A DNA stretch of 64,000 bases from Microbacterium sp. EST19A (GTDB taxonomy: Bacteria; Actinomycetota; Actinomycetes; Actinomycetales; Microbacteriaceae). The notes under the pieces are model-generated. The model searched no databases and was not told where the DNA came from. It was given only the letters and a program-made list of their open reading frames with translations. Within the stretch, counting starts at the first letter, position 1. Every line of letters starts with the position of its first letter. Below, piece after piece: positions 49,287-58,824 of this stretch. The translations under genes and the position numbers were made by a program. The DNA lies in NCBI RefSeq assembly GCF_019969685.1, contig NZ_JAHXYZ010000001.1, positions 930,001 through 994,000 of the forward strand, read 5' to 3'.

Positions 49287-51763
49287 ACCACCGCCCTCGC
49301 GGCCACCACCTCGTTCACAGTCCGCAGCACCGGGAACGACCCCAGCGCCTCTGCATCGAGCGGCTCGGGCGACGTCACCGTGATGCGCGTGACCTCGCCG
49401 GGGACGATGTCGATGTCGGCGTCGTCGGTCCACGCGGCGGCGACCAGCCGATCGGGGAACAGGCAGAGACCGCGGACGAACTCGCCGGCCGTGATGTCGA
49501 CCGCCTGCTGACCGTCGCGCCATTCTCCGACCTCGACCTGGAGGACAGCCGCCTGCAGGGCGAGCGCCTTGTCCTCGACGAACACGTGACTCGTCGCTCG
49601 CGCACCGGAGACGTCGACGCGCACGACCTCACGCCGCGCGTCATCCGGCGTCGCGACATCCGCGTCGACGGGCTCCCCGACGCTGTCGAGAGCCGGCACG
49701 GTCAGCGAGACGGCCTGCTCGGCGAGCACGGTGCCGTCGAACGCGAGCCGGCGGATGCTGCCCGCCACCGTCCAGTCCTCGATCGAGTCGTTGACCGCGA
49801 CGAGCATCAGGCTCCCGTCGGGCATGGGCTGCACGGTGACGATGCGCTCGGCGTTCGAGCGGCGGAGTCCGTGCCAGAGCGGCTTGCGTCGTCCGTCGCC
49901 GTCGACGGCCGCCCACGACGTCACGGGCCAGCAGTCGTTGAGCTGCCAGACGATCGTGCCCATGCAGTGCGGGCGCTGCGACCGGTAGCGCTCGATCGCG
50001 AAGACGATGGCGCGCGTCTGGTTGAGCTGCGTGAGGTAGTGCCAGTCCTCCATCGACTGCGGCTCGGGCAGGTGCGGCTCCATGCCGCGGGCGAGCTTCT
50101 CGTTGCCGTCTGCAGCCTTCTGGTGCAGCAGCATCCCCGGCGATTCCGGCGTGAGGGGCTGGTCGTGGATCGAGCGGGTGAGCGTCGACCACGTCGGCGG
50201 ACCCTGGAAGCCGAACTCCGAGACGAAGCGCGGCTCGTAGTCGGCGTACGTCGTGTAGTCGACGCGGTTCCACACGTCCCAGATGTGCACGTTGCCGCGA
50301 TCGAAGTCGTTCGGGTGGAACTCCATCGACCCCGAGAACGGGCTGCCCGGCCAGTACGGCGTGGTCGGGGCGAGCTCGGCGACGATCGGCGGAAGCAGCT
50401 CGGTGTAGTAGCCGAGGCCCCAGGTGCGGTCGCCGAGCTCCTCCTGCCAGTTCCAGTCGAACCAGCCCCAGATGTTCTCGTTGCAGCCGTTCCAGAGCAC
50501 GAGGCTCGGGTGGGTCGACAGTCGCAGCACGTTGTCGCGCGCCTCGGCGACGACCTCGCTGCGGATCGGCTCCTCCTCGGGATACGCGGCGCAGGCGAAC
50601 AGGAAGTCCTGCCAGGTCAGTACGCCGAGCTCGTCGCAGATGCCGTAGAACTCGTCACGCTCGTAGATGCCTCCACCCCACACGCGCAGCATGTTGAGGT
50701 TCGCACCGATGGCCTGCTCGATGCGGTCGCGGTAGCGCTCCTCGGTCAGGCGGGAAGGGAAGCAGTCGTCGGGGATCCAGTTGGCGCCGCGGATGAACAG
50801 CGGGATGCCGTTGATGATGAAGGTGAACTTCGAGCCGGCCTCGTCCTCCGACGTGTCGAGCTCGACCGTGCGGAAGCCGACCCGCCGGGTCCAGGAGTCG
50901 CTCGTGGTCTCGCCCTCGCGCACCGAGACCTCGAGTTCGTAGAGCGGCTGCTCGCCCATCCCGCGCGGCCACCAGACGGCGGCTTGCGGCACGCGCACCT
51001 CGGCATCGACGGTTTCGCCGTCGACCGGGACGTCGACATGACGGCCGCCGATGGAGACGGTGAGCACGCGACCCGTGGCGACGGCATCCGCTTCTGATCC
51101 AGACGTCGCGAGCAGCGCAGTGACGCGCACCACGCCCTCGTCGCCGTCGAGCGTCAGGGCGGGGCGCACCTCGGCGAGGCGGGCGCCCGACCAGGACTCG
51201 AGCCGCACGTCTTTCCAGATGCCGGCGGTGACCAGTTGGGGACCCCAGTCCCACCCGAAGTTCGCCGCCATCTTGCGGATGAACCCGAACGGCGTCGGGT
51301 ACGCGTTGGGCAGGTCGCCGAGCTCGGCCTTCACCGACTCCGCGTACTCCCACGCGGAGTCGAAGGTGACCTCGAGGTCGTTCGCGCCGGCGCGCAGCCG
51401 ATCGGTGACGTCGAAGCGGTAGGTGCGGTGCTGGTTGAAGGTGCGCCCGACCTCCTCGCCGTTCAGCGACACGGTCGCCACGGTGTCGAGGCCGTCGAAC
51501 ACCAGCTCGGTGCGCTCTTCGCCGGCATCCGCCCATTCGACAGTGGTGCGGTACGCCCAGCGCGTGTGCCCGATCCACTCATCCTTGAGCTCGTTCAGAT
51601 CGAGGTACGGATCATCGATCAGTCCCGCCGTGAGGAGGTCGGTGTGCACGGTGCCGGGGACGGTCGCGGGAATCGAATCCGGCAGCGCGGATGCCGGGCT
51701 CGCGGCATCCGGAGCGACGGCGCGGAGCGTCCATCCGCGGGTGAGGGAGGAGACCTGGGTCAC
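49283..51763 (-). CDS. GH2 beta-mannosidase
   Basis: 826 residues, GTG start. It has an N-terminal sugar-binding sandwich (WIGHTRWAYRTTVEW, FNQHRTYRFDVTDRL), an Ig-like domain, and a (beta/alpha)8 barrel with IPLFIRGANWIPDD. Acid/base Glu429 lies in WNGCNEN and nucleophile Glu516 in VSEFGFQGPP, followed by two C-terminal beta domains. The GANWIPDD and WNGCNEN forms mark the beta-mannosidase branch of GH2 and not beta-galactosidase. There is no signal peptide; it should release mannose from imported manno-oligosaccharides. With the alpha-galactosidases of the first 14 kb it could complete galactomannan breakdown, though it is not in their operon. Confidence 0.9.
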   Translation of the reverse strand: MTQVSSLTRGWTLRAVAPDAASPASALPDSIPATVPGTVHTDLLTAGLIDDPYLDLNELKDEWIGHTRWAYRTTVEWADAGEERTELVFDGLDTVATVSLNGEEVGRTFNQHRTYRFDVTDRLRAGANDLEVTFDSAWEYAESVKAELGDLPNAYPTPFGFIRKMAANFGWDWGPQLVTAGIWKDVRLESWSGARLAEVRPALTLDGDEGVVRVTALLATSGSEADAVATGRVLTVSIGGRHVDVPVDGETVDAEVRVPQAAVWWPRGMGEQPLYELEVSVREGETTSDSWTRRVGFRTVELDTSEDEAGSKFTFIINGIPLFIRGANWIPDDCFPSRLTEERYRDRIEQAIGANLNMLRVWGGGIYERDEFYGICDELGVLTWQDFLFACAAYPEEEPIRSEVVAEARDNVLRLSTHPSLVLWNGCNENIWGWFDWNWQEELGDRTWGLGYYTELLPPIVAELAPTTPYWPGSPFSGSMEFHPNDFDRGNVHIWDVWNRVDYTTYADYEPRFVSEFGFQGPPTWSTLTRSIHDQPLTPESPGMLLHQKAADGNEKLARGMEPHLPEPQSMEDWHYLTQLNQTRAIVFAIERYRSQRPHCMGTIVWQLNDCWPVTSWAAVDGDGRRKPLWHGLRRSNAERIVTVQPMPDGSLMLVAVNDSIEDWTVAGSIRRLAFDGTVLAEQAVSLTVPALDSVGEPVDADVATPDDARREVVRVDVSGARATSHVFVEDKALALQAAVLQVEVGEWRDGQQAVDITAGEFVRGLCLFPDRLVAAAWTDDADIDIVPGEVTRITVTSPEPLDAEALGSFPVLRTVNEVVAARAVV

Positions 51764-51895
51764 TTGGTGCCTGCTTTCGAAACGACTCGGGGGATCGTGT
51801 GGCTTGACCCAGCCACGCTACCTGCCGGGGCCGCCTTCTGTTGCTAGGGTCGCGCACGTACCGATGCCCACCACGACCGGAACGAGGATGAGATC

Positions 51896-52090
51896 GTGAG
51901 CGAGCCCGCCAAGGCCAGGACCAGGACGGACGCCCTGTGGCGCGTCATCATCATCGCCATCTTCGTGATCGGAGTGGCGGTCGCCCTCGCATTCCCGCTG
52001 CTCAACGGCAACTGGCGGTCCGTGTTCGCCGCCGTGCCGGTCTTCGCCTTCGGCATCCTGATCGCCGCGATCCGCTCGATCCGTCACTGA
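51896..52090 (+). CDS. Small two-span membrane protein
   Basis: 64 residues from a GTG with GAGG upstream. A short charged N-terminus (SEPAKARTRTD) precedes two membrane spans (VIIIAIFVIGVAVALAFPLL and SVFAAVPVFAFGILIAAI) and a basic end. No domain is recognised. It is divergent from the beta-mannosidase gene by 132 bp. Its codon use matches the host, supporting a real gene. Confidence 0.6.
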   Translation: MSEPAKARTRTDALWRVIIIAIFVIGVAVALAFPLLNGNWRSVFAAVPVFAFGILIAAIRSIRH

Positions 52091-52175
52091 GGCGGGAACG
52101 GATGCCGCGGCGAAGCGCTGTTTCCGCGACCTGTAGCGTCTGCTTGATTCGGTACCGAACAGATGGAGGACGTAC

Positions 52176-52481
52176 ATGTCACGCCGATTGTTAGCGCTCA
52201 TGGCGGAGCTTTGGGACACGTTTCCGGTCTGGGAGAGAACGCCTGGTGAAGGAGGCGGGCCGCTCGATCCCGAGACCTCGGGTCTCTCAGAGCAGCTCAT
52301 CCAGGATCTCATCGCCTGGAACTCTCGAGGGCAGAAGTACTTCTCCCCGAAGCCACCCGGGAATGAGTGGGACTGGGAGGACGAACTGAATCAGTGGAAA
52401 AAAGAGGGCCGAAGCCTCGCCAAACGCATCGAAATCGAACTCGGACAAGAGATCGACGTGCACGTTGACTACAGGCCCTGA
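52176..52481 (+). CDS. Small acidic protein of unknown function with atypical codons
   Basis: 101 residues, preceded by GGAGG at good spacing. It is Trp-rich and acidic, with a pattern (LSEQLIQDLIAWNSRGQKYF, NEWDWEDELNQWKKEGRSLA, then IELGQEIDVHVDY) that I associate with small uncharacterised actinobacterial proteins. A role as an immunity or adaptor protein is only a guess. Codon use differs from the neighbours: AAA for lysine, GAA and CAA-type third positions, and overall lower GC, suggesting recent transfer. It has no obvious operon partner. Confidence 0.65.
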   Translation: MSRRLLALMAELWDTFPVWERTPGEGGGPLDPETSGLSEQLIQDLIAWNSRGQKYFSPKPPGNEWDWEDELNQWKKEGRSLAKRIEIELGQEIDVHVDYRP

Positions 52482-52573
52482 TGCGGATCGACCATCAATC
52501 GTCGGCGTGTCGCGCACCCGATGGTCGGAGTCAACGAGTCCACCGACGACGATCGATTTCGACGGGTCTGTGG

Positions 52574-52924
52574 TCACCCGAAGCTGACGGGAGGCGGGGT
52601 GGCCAGCACCGCGGTCAGCAGCCCCAGCACGAGCACCGCGCTCAGTCCGACGACGATCCATACCGTGGCACGCCGGGCGCGCGTCGGCCGATCGCCGCGC
52701 AGCCCCACGAGCGCGGCGGACAGCAGCAGAACGAGCCAGGCCACGAGCGAGACGACGCCCATCCCGATACCGATCGCCCGCTCGGTGTCGTCCGCATCGG
52801 AGTACTCGATCACCATGAGGCCCGGGCCCGCCAGGGTGAGGCCGGAGAGTCCGAGCATGAAGCCGCCGAAGAGTCCGGCGAGCGTCGCCGCGATGGCGAG
52901 GATGACAGTTCCGACGATCCGCAC
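52574..52924 (-). CDS. Three-span membrane protein of unknown function
   Basis: 116 residues, GTG start. Predicted membrane spans are at about 3-35, 55-75 and 88-110, with a short acidic loop (EYSDADDTERA) and a basic loop (RGDRPTRARR) between them, giving a clear inside/outside bias. No family is recognised. It lies 7 bp downstream of a small lipoprotein gene, so the two are probably co-expressed and may work together at the membrane. Confidence 0.6.
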   Translation of the reverse strand: MRIVGTVILAIAATLAGLFGGFMLGLSGLTLAGPGLMVIEYSDADDTERAIGIGMGVVSLVAWLVLLLSAALVGLRGDRPTRARRATVWIVVGLSAVLVLGLLTAVLATPPPVSFG

Positions 52925-52931
52925 GGTCCGA

Positions 52932-53345
52932 TCACCCGCAGGACAGGTTCGAATAGACCTCGATGACCCGTTCGATATCGGGGTATCCCGCCTCCTCCAG
53001 CGCTACCCGCACGTCCTCCCGCACGGACTCCAGGTATGCGGACCCTCGGAGCCTGATCTCGGGAACGGAGTCGAGGTCCGGATCGTCATCGAGAAGTGTG
53101 TACCAGTCCCTCCACTGAGAGTCGCTCACCGCGGCGTTCTCGAGAGCTTCCGCGGCGATGCGGTTCGCCTCGGCGGGCGGATCGTCGACCGCGGGGCTGA
53201 GCCACCAGCTGATGTCGCAGGTGCCACCGGGCACCGGCACCGCCTCCGAACGGTCGGGGCCGCTCAGCGGCGGCAGGGGACCGCATGCGGTCAGTGCGAG
53301 CACGCCCGTCGCCAGGGAGACACCGAGGAGAACACGCCCGCGCAT
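52932..53345 (-). CDS. Small lipoprotein of unknown function
   Basis: 137 residues. The signal peptide has the lipobox LALTAC, with the acylated Cys near residue 21. The mature domain is acidic and contains two further Cys (GGTCDISWW and the terminal NLSCG) that could form a disulfide linking its two ends. No known domain is recognised. It is the first gene of a two-gene unit with the three-span membrane protein. Confidence 0.65.
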   Translation of the reverse strand: MRGRVLLGVSLATGVLALTACGPLPPLSGPDRSEAVPVPGGTCDISWWLSPAVDDPPAEANRIAAEALENAAVSDSQWRDWYTLLDDDPDLDSVPEIRLRGSAYLESVREDVRVALEEAGYPDIERVIEVYSNLSCG

Positions 53346-53436
53346 GCTGTGATCCTAGGCGACGTCTCCGAGCAGAGGCCGTCACGGATGAAGCCCCACC
53401 GGTCGCCGGCTCCCGCATGATCGACGGCGAACCGCG

Positions 53437-55359
53437 TCAGACCCCATCCGCGGCCAGCCGCTCCCGCAACCTCTCCAGCCGCACGGCCGCCTGCACGCGG
53501 AACCGGTATTCCGGGTCGCTCCAGTCGCCCTCGAGCAGAGCCCACACGCGCTCCAGCCGCTGCTGCACGGTGTTCGTGTGCACCCGCAGTGCGGCCGCGG
53601 CGGCCCGCCGGCTCTCCCCGCCGTCGAAGTAGGCGCCCAGCGTCTCGACGAGCAGCGTGCCGCGGCGGGCATCCCACTCCCGCACGGGCCCGAGCAGGTC
53701 GTCGACGTAACGCGCCACGGCATCCGGCGCGGCCGAGGTGAGCACGTGGTACGGCGCGAAGGCCTCGGAACGCACCGTCGCACCGGTGATGCCGAGCGGC
53801 GCGAGGAACCGCAGATCGCGCGTCGCCCGATCCACGGCGTCGCGCAGGGAGGGGATGCCGTACTCGACCGCTCCGACCACCGCCGTGGCGTCGGGCTGGC
53901 GCAGCCGGTCGGCGAGCACGCGCCGCACCCGCTCGGTCGCCGCCGCGGCATCCGGCACGCCCCAGGCGATGATCAGGTGGTTCTCGCGCTGCGCCACGAG
54001 GCCGTCGTCGCCGACCGCATCCGCCGCCGCCGTGAGCGCGCCCTCTCCCCCGCGCACGTCGACCACCGCGCACGCCGTGATCGTCGCGGAGAACTCGGAG
54101 CCGAGCTCCGCGGCTTCCCGCGCTGTCGCTCCATCGAGAAGGCCGAGCAGCAGATGGGCACGGCGGTCGGCCCGCAGAGCCGACACCGCCTCGCGTTTGA
54201 ACGACACCAGCGCGGCGACGTGCGCGGCCCGCTCCAGTGTCGGTCGGGCGACGTCCTCGACCGGCGCATCCTCCGGCTCCTCGGCGACGATCGCGCCGAG
54301 CACGCGGTCGGCACCCAGGATCGCGACGACGAGCCACCGGTGCCCGCCGTCGTCGATCGTCGCGGCGTGACCGCTGCGCTGACTCTCGCGCACGGCATCC
54401 GCCAACAGGGCCCGCGCCGGCAGGCCGGTGCGGGCGCCGGCCGAGGCTTCGAGTGGGCGGGCCGCCTCATCGACGGCCCACACCCGGCGACCGAGCCGGT
54501 CGGCGAGAGTGGCGACGAGATCGACCACCGTGGCGCCCGACATCACGGCCGCCGTGAGCTGCTCATGGATGCTGCTCGCCACCTGCGTCGCCTCGAGATG
54601 CCGCTGCAGCTCCTGATACGCAGCCTCGGCACGCGCACGGGCAGCCGCGCTGTCGGCCAGCACGCGCGCACTGTGCAGCACCGCCGCCGCGTGATCGGCG
54701 AAGGCCGACAGCAGCAGGACCTGCTCGGGCGTGAAGTCGTGCGCGAAGCGGTTGCAGGCGAACAGCGCGCCGAGCACCTCGTCGCCGACCGCGAGCGGCA
54801 CGCCGAGGAACGACACCAGCCCCTCGCGTTCGACGGCCGCATCGATCGACGCGTCGTGCGGAGCATCCGCCATCCGCGTGTACTGGCGCACCCAGACCGG
54901 CTCCCGACTCTGCGCGACCAGGCTCGCGAGGCCGAACCCGGCCGGCACGAGCAGATCACGGAACTCGGGGGTGACCGTGCCGACCGAGTACCGCACGCGA
55001 AGGTCGCCGCCCGTGTTCTCGACCTCGGAGAGATAGGTGACGTCGGTGCCCATCAGCTCGTGTGCCCTCTCCACCAGCCGGCGCAGCACATCGGTCACGT
55101 CCTGCAGCCGCACGAGCTCGCGCGCGGTGGAGAAGAGGGCTTCGAGCTCGGTCGCTCGACGTCGCAGTCGTGCGGTCAGCTGCTGCGACTCCTGCACCGA
55201 GGTCAGCAGCTGCTCGAGCTCGGCGGCGGCGACACCGGCTTCGGCGAGCAGCTCGGCGAGCGCGGTCATGCCCTCACCCGGCTCCGAGCGGATGGCGGCG
55301 ACGACCTCGGTCACCAGGGCCGACGACGCACCGGACGAGGCTCGGGGCTTCTCAGCCAT
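53437..55359 (-). CDS. GAF-domain PucR/CdaR-type transcriptional regulator
   Basis: 640 residues from the ATG at 55359, which follows an excellent GAGGAGG site. The N-terminal about 85 residues are helical. A GAF domain (about 90-230) includes DVTYLSEVENTGGD and FLGVPLAVGDEVLGALFACN. A helical linker and second sensing region precede a C-terminal PucR-type helix-turn-helix (LLVETLGAYFDGGESRRAAA, then LRVHTNTVQQRLERV). It probably senses a pathway compound and controls the transporter/CoA-transferase/hydratase genes, whose transcript runs into it from 59 bp upstream. Confidence 0.88.
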   Translation of the reverse strand: MAEKPRASSGASSALVTEVVAAIRSEPGEGMTALAELLAEAGVAAAELEQLLTSVQESQQLTARLRRRATELEALFSTARELVRLQDVTDVLRRLVERAHELMGTDVTYLSEVENTGGDLRVRYSVGTVTPEFRDLLVPAGFGLASLVAQSREPVWVRQYTRMADAPHDASIDAAVEREGLVSFLGVPLAVGDEVLGALFACNRFAHDFTPEQVLLLSAFADHAAAVLHSARVLADSAAARARAEAAYQELQRHLEATQVASSIHEQLTAAVMSGATVVDLVATLADRLGRRVWAVDEAARPLEASAGARTGLPARALLADAVRESQRSGHAATIDDGGHRWLVVAILGADRVLGAIVAEEPEDAPVEDVARPTLERAAHVAALVSFKREAVSALRADRRAHLLLGLLDGATAREAAELGSEFSATITACAVVDVRGGEGALTAAADAVGDDGLVAQRENHLIIAWGVPDAAAATERVRRVLADRLRQPDATAVVGAVEYGIPSLRDAVDRATRDLRFLAPLGITGATVRSEAFAPYHVLTSAAPDAVARYVDDLLGPVREWDARRGTLLVETLGAYFDGGESRRAAAAALRVHTNTVQQRLERVWALLEGDWSDPEYRFRVQAAVRLERLRERLAADGV

Positions 55360-55418
55360 CGCACCTCCTCGGGAAGCGGCCATCGGGATCGACAGCAGTC
55401 TACGAGCGCCGCTTCCGC

Positions 55419-56192
55419 CTAGGCGTGCGAAGGGAAGACCGGCGCGCGGCGCGCAGCGAAAGCGGCGAGGCCCTCGCGGGCGTCAGCGCTCGCGAACGCC
55501 TGCTGCCCGAGCACGGCCTCCTGGCGGAACGCCTCGTCCTCCGGCAGGTCCTGCAGCGCGCGCACCGCGCGCTTCACGGTCGCGACGGCGGTGCGGCTCT
55601 TCGTCAGCAGCTGCTCCGCCACGGCGAGCGCCTCGTCGCGGAGGTCGGATGCCGGCACGACGCGGTTGACGAGCCCGTACCGCAGCGCGGTGTCGGCGTC
55701 GATGCGCTCTCCGCGCAGCATCAGATCCATCGCGAAGGCGTAGGGGATCTGCCGCACGAGCCGCACGAGCGTGCCGCCCGCCGGGACCACGCCCACCCCG
55801 GTCTCGGGCAGCCCGAACTCGGCGTGGGACGCGGCGAGACGGATGTCGGTGGACAGCATGATCTCGAAGCCGGCGCCGAGGGCCAGGCCGTTGATCGCCG
55901 CGATCACCGGCTTCTCCAGCGTGGAGTGCTTCTGGTGCGCGGCATCCCACTCGCTGATGTCGAACCGCTCCTCGGTCAGCGCAGGGATCGACTCGCCGAG
56001 GTCGGCGCCGACGCAGAACGCGCGATCCCCCTCACCCGTGAGCACCGCGACGCCGATGCCGGCGTCGTCGCGCACCTCGGCGAACGCAGCACCCAGCTCG
56101 TCGTACATCGACAGCGTCATCGCGTTCAGCTTCTCGGGACGATCGATGGTGATGACGCCGATGCCGCCGTGCCGCTCGAGACGGATGCCCAT
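55419..56192 (-). CDS. Enoyl-CoA hydratase/isomerase family protein
   Basis: 257 residues of crotonase fold. The oxyanion-hole segments are visible: RAFCVGADLGE near residue 60 and NGLALGAGFEIMLSTDIRLA near residue 105. The active-site Glu lies in FGLPETGVGVVPAGG. The ATG shares one base with the CoA-transferase stop (TGATG), so the two are translated in series. It hydrates or isomerises the CoA thioester made by that transferase. Resemblance to CaiD-type hydratases is suggested only by the context. Confidence 0.9.
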   Translation of the reverse strand: MGIRLERHGGIGVITIDRPEKLNAMTLSMYDELGAAFAEVRDDAGIGVAVLTGEGDRAFCVGADLGESIPALTEERFDISEWDAAHQKHSTLEKPVIAAINGLALGAGFEIMLSTDIRLAASHAEFGLPETGVGVVPAGGTLVRLVRQIPYAFAMDLMLRGERIDADTALRYGLVNRVVPASDLRDEALAVAEQLLTKSRTAVATVKRAVRALQDLPEDEAFRQEAVLGQQAFASADAREGLAAFAARRAPVFPSHA

Positions 56193-57457
56193 CAGACCGT
56201 GCCTCCGGCGCGCAGTGCCTCGACGTCGTCGGTCGAGTAGCCGAGCAGGTCACGGAGCACGTCAGCCGTGTGCTGGCCGATCTCCGGCGCGAGCCCCGCC
56301 GTCTTCGCCGGGGTGCGGTCGAGCTTGACCGGCGACCCGAACGTACGCAGCGACCCGTGCCCCGGGTACTCGGCCTCCACGATCATGCCGCGCGCGGTGA
56401 TCTGCGGATCCTCCACGACCTCGCCGATGTCCTTCACCGCGCTCAGCGGCACGAGGTCGCCGGCGAGCTGCTCCAGCTCGGCCTTCGTGCGGTCGGCGAA
56501 CCAGCGCTCGACCATGGGCCGCACCTCGGTGCGGTAGACCTCGGCGTCGAAGCGCGCGGCCATCGTGTGCAGATCGGGGTGCGCCTCCCAGTCGGCCGCG
56601 GTGCCGAACGTCTCGCACGAGATGCGCCAGAACTTGTCGGTGTACCCGCCGAAGAACACGAACCCGTCGCGGCACGGGAACAGCTCGTACGGCCGGACGA
56701 ACGGATGCTCGTTGCCGAGCGGCTCCGGAATCGTGCCGTCGACCGTGTACGCCACGACCGCGTTCTCGGTGAGCGTGAGCACCGAGTCCTGCTGCGAGAC
56801 GTCGACCAGCTGCCCTTCGCCGGTGCGCTCGACGTGGCGCAGCGCCGAGAGCACGCCGATCACGCCGTACAGGCTGGCGGCGAGGTCGCCGATGATCGTG
56901 CCGACCCGGGTCGGGGGTCCACCGGCGGGACCGTTCATCGACCACAGTCCGCCGGTCGCCTGCGCGCTGTTGTCGTACGCCGGCCGCGACCGGTACGGAC
57001 CGGTCTGCCCGTATCCACTGAGCGCCGCGTAGACGAGGCGCGGGTTCACGGTGCGCAGTCGCTCGTACCCGTGCCCGAGGCGGTCCATCGTGCCGGGACG
57101 GAAGTTCTCGACCAGCACGTCGGCCTTCTCGACCAGTCGGTCGAGCACCGCCGCGGCATCCGGGCTCTTCAGATTCAGCGTGACGCCGAGCTTGTTCCGG
57201 TTGTACTGCGCGAAGAACCCGCTCAGCGGCTCCTCCCCCTCGCGGTCGAGCAGCGGCGGGAACGTGCGGGTGTAGTCGGGGTCGCCCGGGTTCTCGACCT
57301 TGATCACGGTCGCGCCGAGATCGGCGAGGATCATCGAGCAGTATGGACCGGCGACCACCCGCGTGACGTCGAGCACGACGACGCCGTCGAGGGAGCCGGG
57401 CGCGGCATCCACTCCGCCGAGGGTGTTCAGCAGGGCGCGCGTCGCGTCATCGATCAT
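56192..57457 (-). CDS. Class III (CaiB/BaiF) CoA-transferase
   Basis: 421 residues. Typical segments are LDVTRVVAGPYCSMILADLG near residue 30, VIKVENP, NRNKLGVTLNLKSP, VLVENFRPGTMDRLGHGYE and the catalytic-Asp region near residue 170 (GIIGDLAAS-like, here GTIIGDLAASLYG). It moves CoA between organic acids by way of a mixed anhydride. It overlaps the transporter stop by 4 bp (ATGA) and the hydratase start by one base. With these neighbours it likely activates an imported carboxylate such as carnitine or a similar acid. Confidence 0.92.
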   Translation of the reverse strand: MIDDATRALLNTLGGVDAAPGSLDGVVVLDVTRVVAGPYCSMILADLGATVIKVENPGDPDYTRTFPPLLDREGEEPLSGFFAQYNRNKLGVTLNLKSPDAAAVLDRLVEKADVLVENFRPGTMDRLGHGYERLRTVNPRLVYAALSGYGQTGPYRSRPAYDNSAQATGGLWSMNGPAGGPPTRVGTIIGDLAASLYGVIGVLSALRHVERTGEGQLVDVSQQDSVLTLTENAVVAYTVDGTIPEPLGNEHPFVRPYELFPCRDGFVFFGGYTDKFWRISCETFGTAADWEAHPDLHTMAARFDAEVYRTEVRPMVERWFADRTKAELEQLAGDLVPLSAVKDIGEVVEDPQITARGMIVEAEYPGHGSLRTFGSPVKLDRTPAKTAGLAPEIGQHTADVLRDLLGYSTDDVEALRAGGTV

Positions 57458-58824
57458 CGAGAGGATCCTTCGTTCGAGGGGACTGATGCCGCGGAGCGCT
57501 GGGCCGCGCGCCGCGTGAGGCGGTGCAGGAGCGTCGCCGCGACGAGCGTGACGAGGCCCGCCACCACGATGTAGAGCGCGATCGCCCAGGATCCTTCGAA
57601 GACCGACAGCAGCTCGAGGTAGATGATGGGCACGAACGCCGAGCCGATGATCGTGCCGATCCCGAGCGCCAGCGACATGCCCGTGTAGCGGATGCGCACA
57701 TCGAAGGCCTGCGCGTACAGCACGCCGAGGGTTCCGTACGTGGCGCAGAAGGCGATCGTCATCGCGAGGTAGGCGACGTACGCGGCGGCGAGGCTGCCGG
57801 TGTCGATCAGCCAGAACGCGGGGAAGGCCAGCAGCACCGACAGGATCGTGCCCGCAGCGAAGACCTTCGCGACGCCGAAGCGGTCGGCCAGCCATCCGGC
57901 CAGCGGCAGTCCGCCGAGGGCCAGGACAGAGCAGATCGTCGCGATCGTCAGCATCTCGGACCGCTCGTGGCCGATGAACTCGGTGCCGTAGGTGAGGCTG
58001 AACGTGAACAGCATGTAGAAGACGGCTCCGATGACGGCGAAGCTGAGGGCGGCCAGCAGGACCTGCGCGGGGTGGGTCTTGAGCGTGTCCCACAGCGGCA
58101 CCTTGGCGGCCTTGCCGGCATCCCGCATCTTCTCGAACTCGGGGGTCTCGGTGATCTTCAGACGGATGAACAGGCCGACGAGCACCAGCACGGCGCTGAT
58201 CAGGAACGGCACCCGCCACCCCCACTCGGCGAACGCGTCGCCTGGCAGCGCGACGAGCGGCAGGAACACCAGGGTCGACAGGGTGAGACCGAGCGCGAGC
58301 CCGACCTGCGGGAAGCTGCCCAGGAAGGCGCGGCGCCGCGGCTCGGCGTGCTCGACGACCAGCAGCACGGCGCCGCCCCACTCGCCGCCGAGGGCGAAGC
58401 CCTGCACGAAGCGCAGCACCATCAGCAGGATCGGAGCTGCGACCCCGATCGCGGCGTACGTCGGCAGGAGACCGATGAGGAACGTGGCGGCGCCCATGAG
58501 CACGAGCGAGATGACGAGCATCTGCTTGCGTCCGATGCGGTCGCCGAAGTGCCCGAACACGATCGACCCCAGCGGACGCCCGAAGTACCCGACCGCGATG
58601 CCCCCGAACGCGAGGATCGTGCCGACCAGCGGGTCGTAGTCCGGGAAGAACAGCCCGTTGAGGACGAGGGCCGCCGCCGTCGAGTAGGCGAAGAAGTCGA
58701 ACCACTCCACAGTGGTGCCGACGACGCTGGATGCGACGATGGTGCGGATCTGCGACGGTGCGGCCGGGCCGTTCTCTCCGGATGCTGCGCCTGAGCGGCG
58801 CGTCGCGGTGGATGCCAAGGTCAT
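57454..58824 (-). CDS. MFS transporter of the metabolite:proton symporter (MHS) family
   Basis: 456 residues, 12 predicted spans. Family-specific segments: SSVVGTTVEWFDFFAYSTAA at the first helix, FGHFGDRIGRKQML after helix 2, and RFVQGFALGGEWGGAVLLVVEHA. The N-terminal 30 residues before helix 1 are polar. It resembles ShiA/ProP-type carriers for shikimate, osmolytes or dicarboxylates. The start at 58824 is preferred to one 29 codons upstream because GGAAAGGA precedes it and the longer N-terminus looks non-coding. It is the first gene of the operon with the CoA-transferase and hydratase. Confidence 0.9.
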   Translation of the reverse strand: MTLASTATRRSGAASGENGPAAPSQIRTIVASSVVGTTVEWFDFFAYSTAAALVLNGLFFPDYDPLVGTILAFGGIAVGYFGRPLGSIVFGHFGDRIGRKQMLVISLVLMGAATFLIGLLPTYAAIGVAAPILLMVLRFVQGFALGGEWGGAVLLVVEHAEPRRRAFLGSFPQVGLALGLTLSTLVFLPLVALPGDAFAEWGWRVPFLISAVLVLVGLFIRLKITETPEFEKMRDAGKAAKVPLWDTLKTHPAQVLLAALSFAVIGAVFYMLFTFSLTYGTEFIGHERSEMLTIATICSVLALGGLPLAGWLADRFGVAKVFAAGTILSVLLAFPAFWLIDTGSLAAAYVAYLAMTIAFCATYGTLGVLYAQAFDVRIRYTGMSLALGIGTIIGSAFVPIIYLELLSVFEGSWAIALYIVVAGLVTLVAATLLHRLTRRAAQRSAASVPSNEGSSR

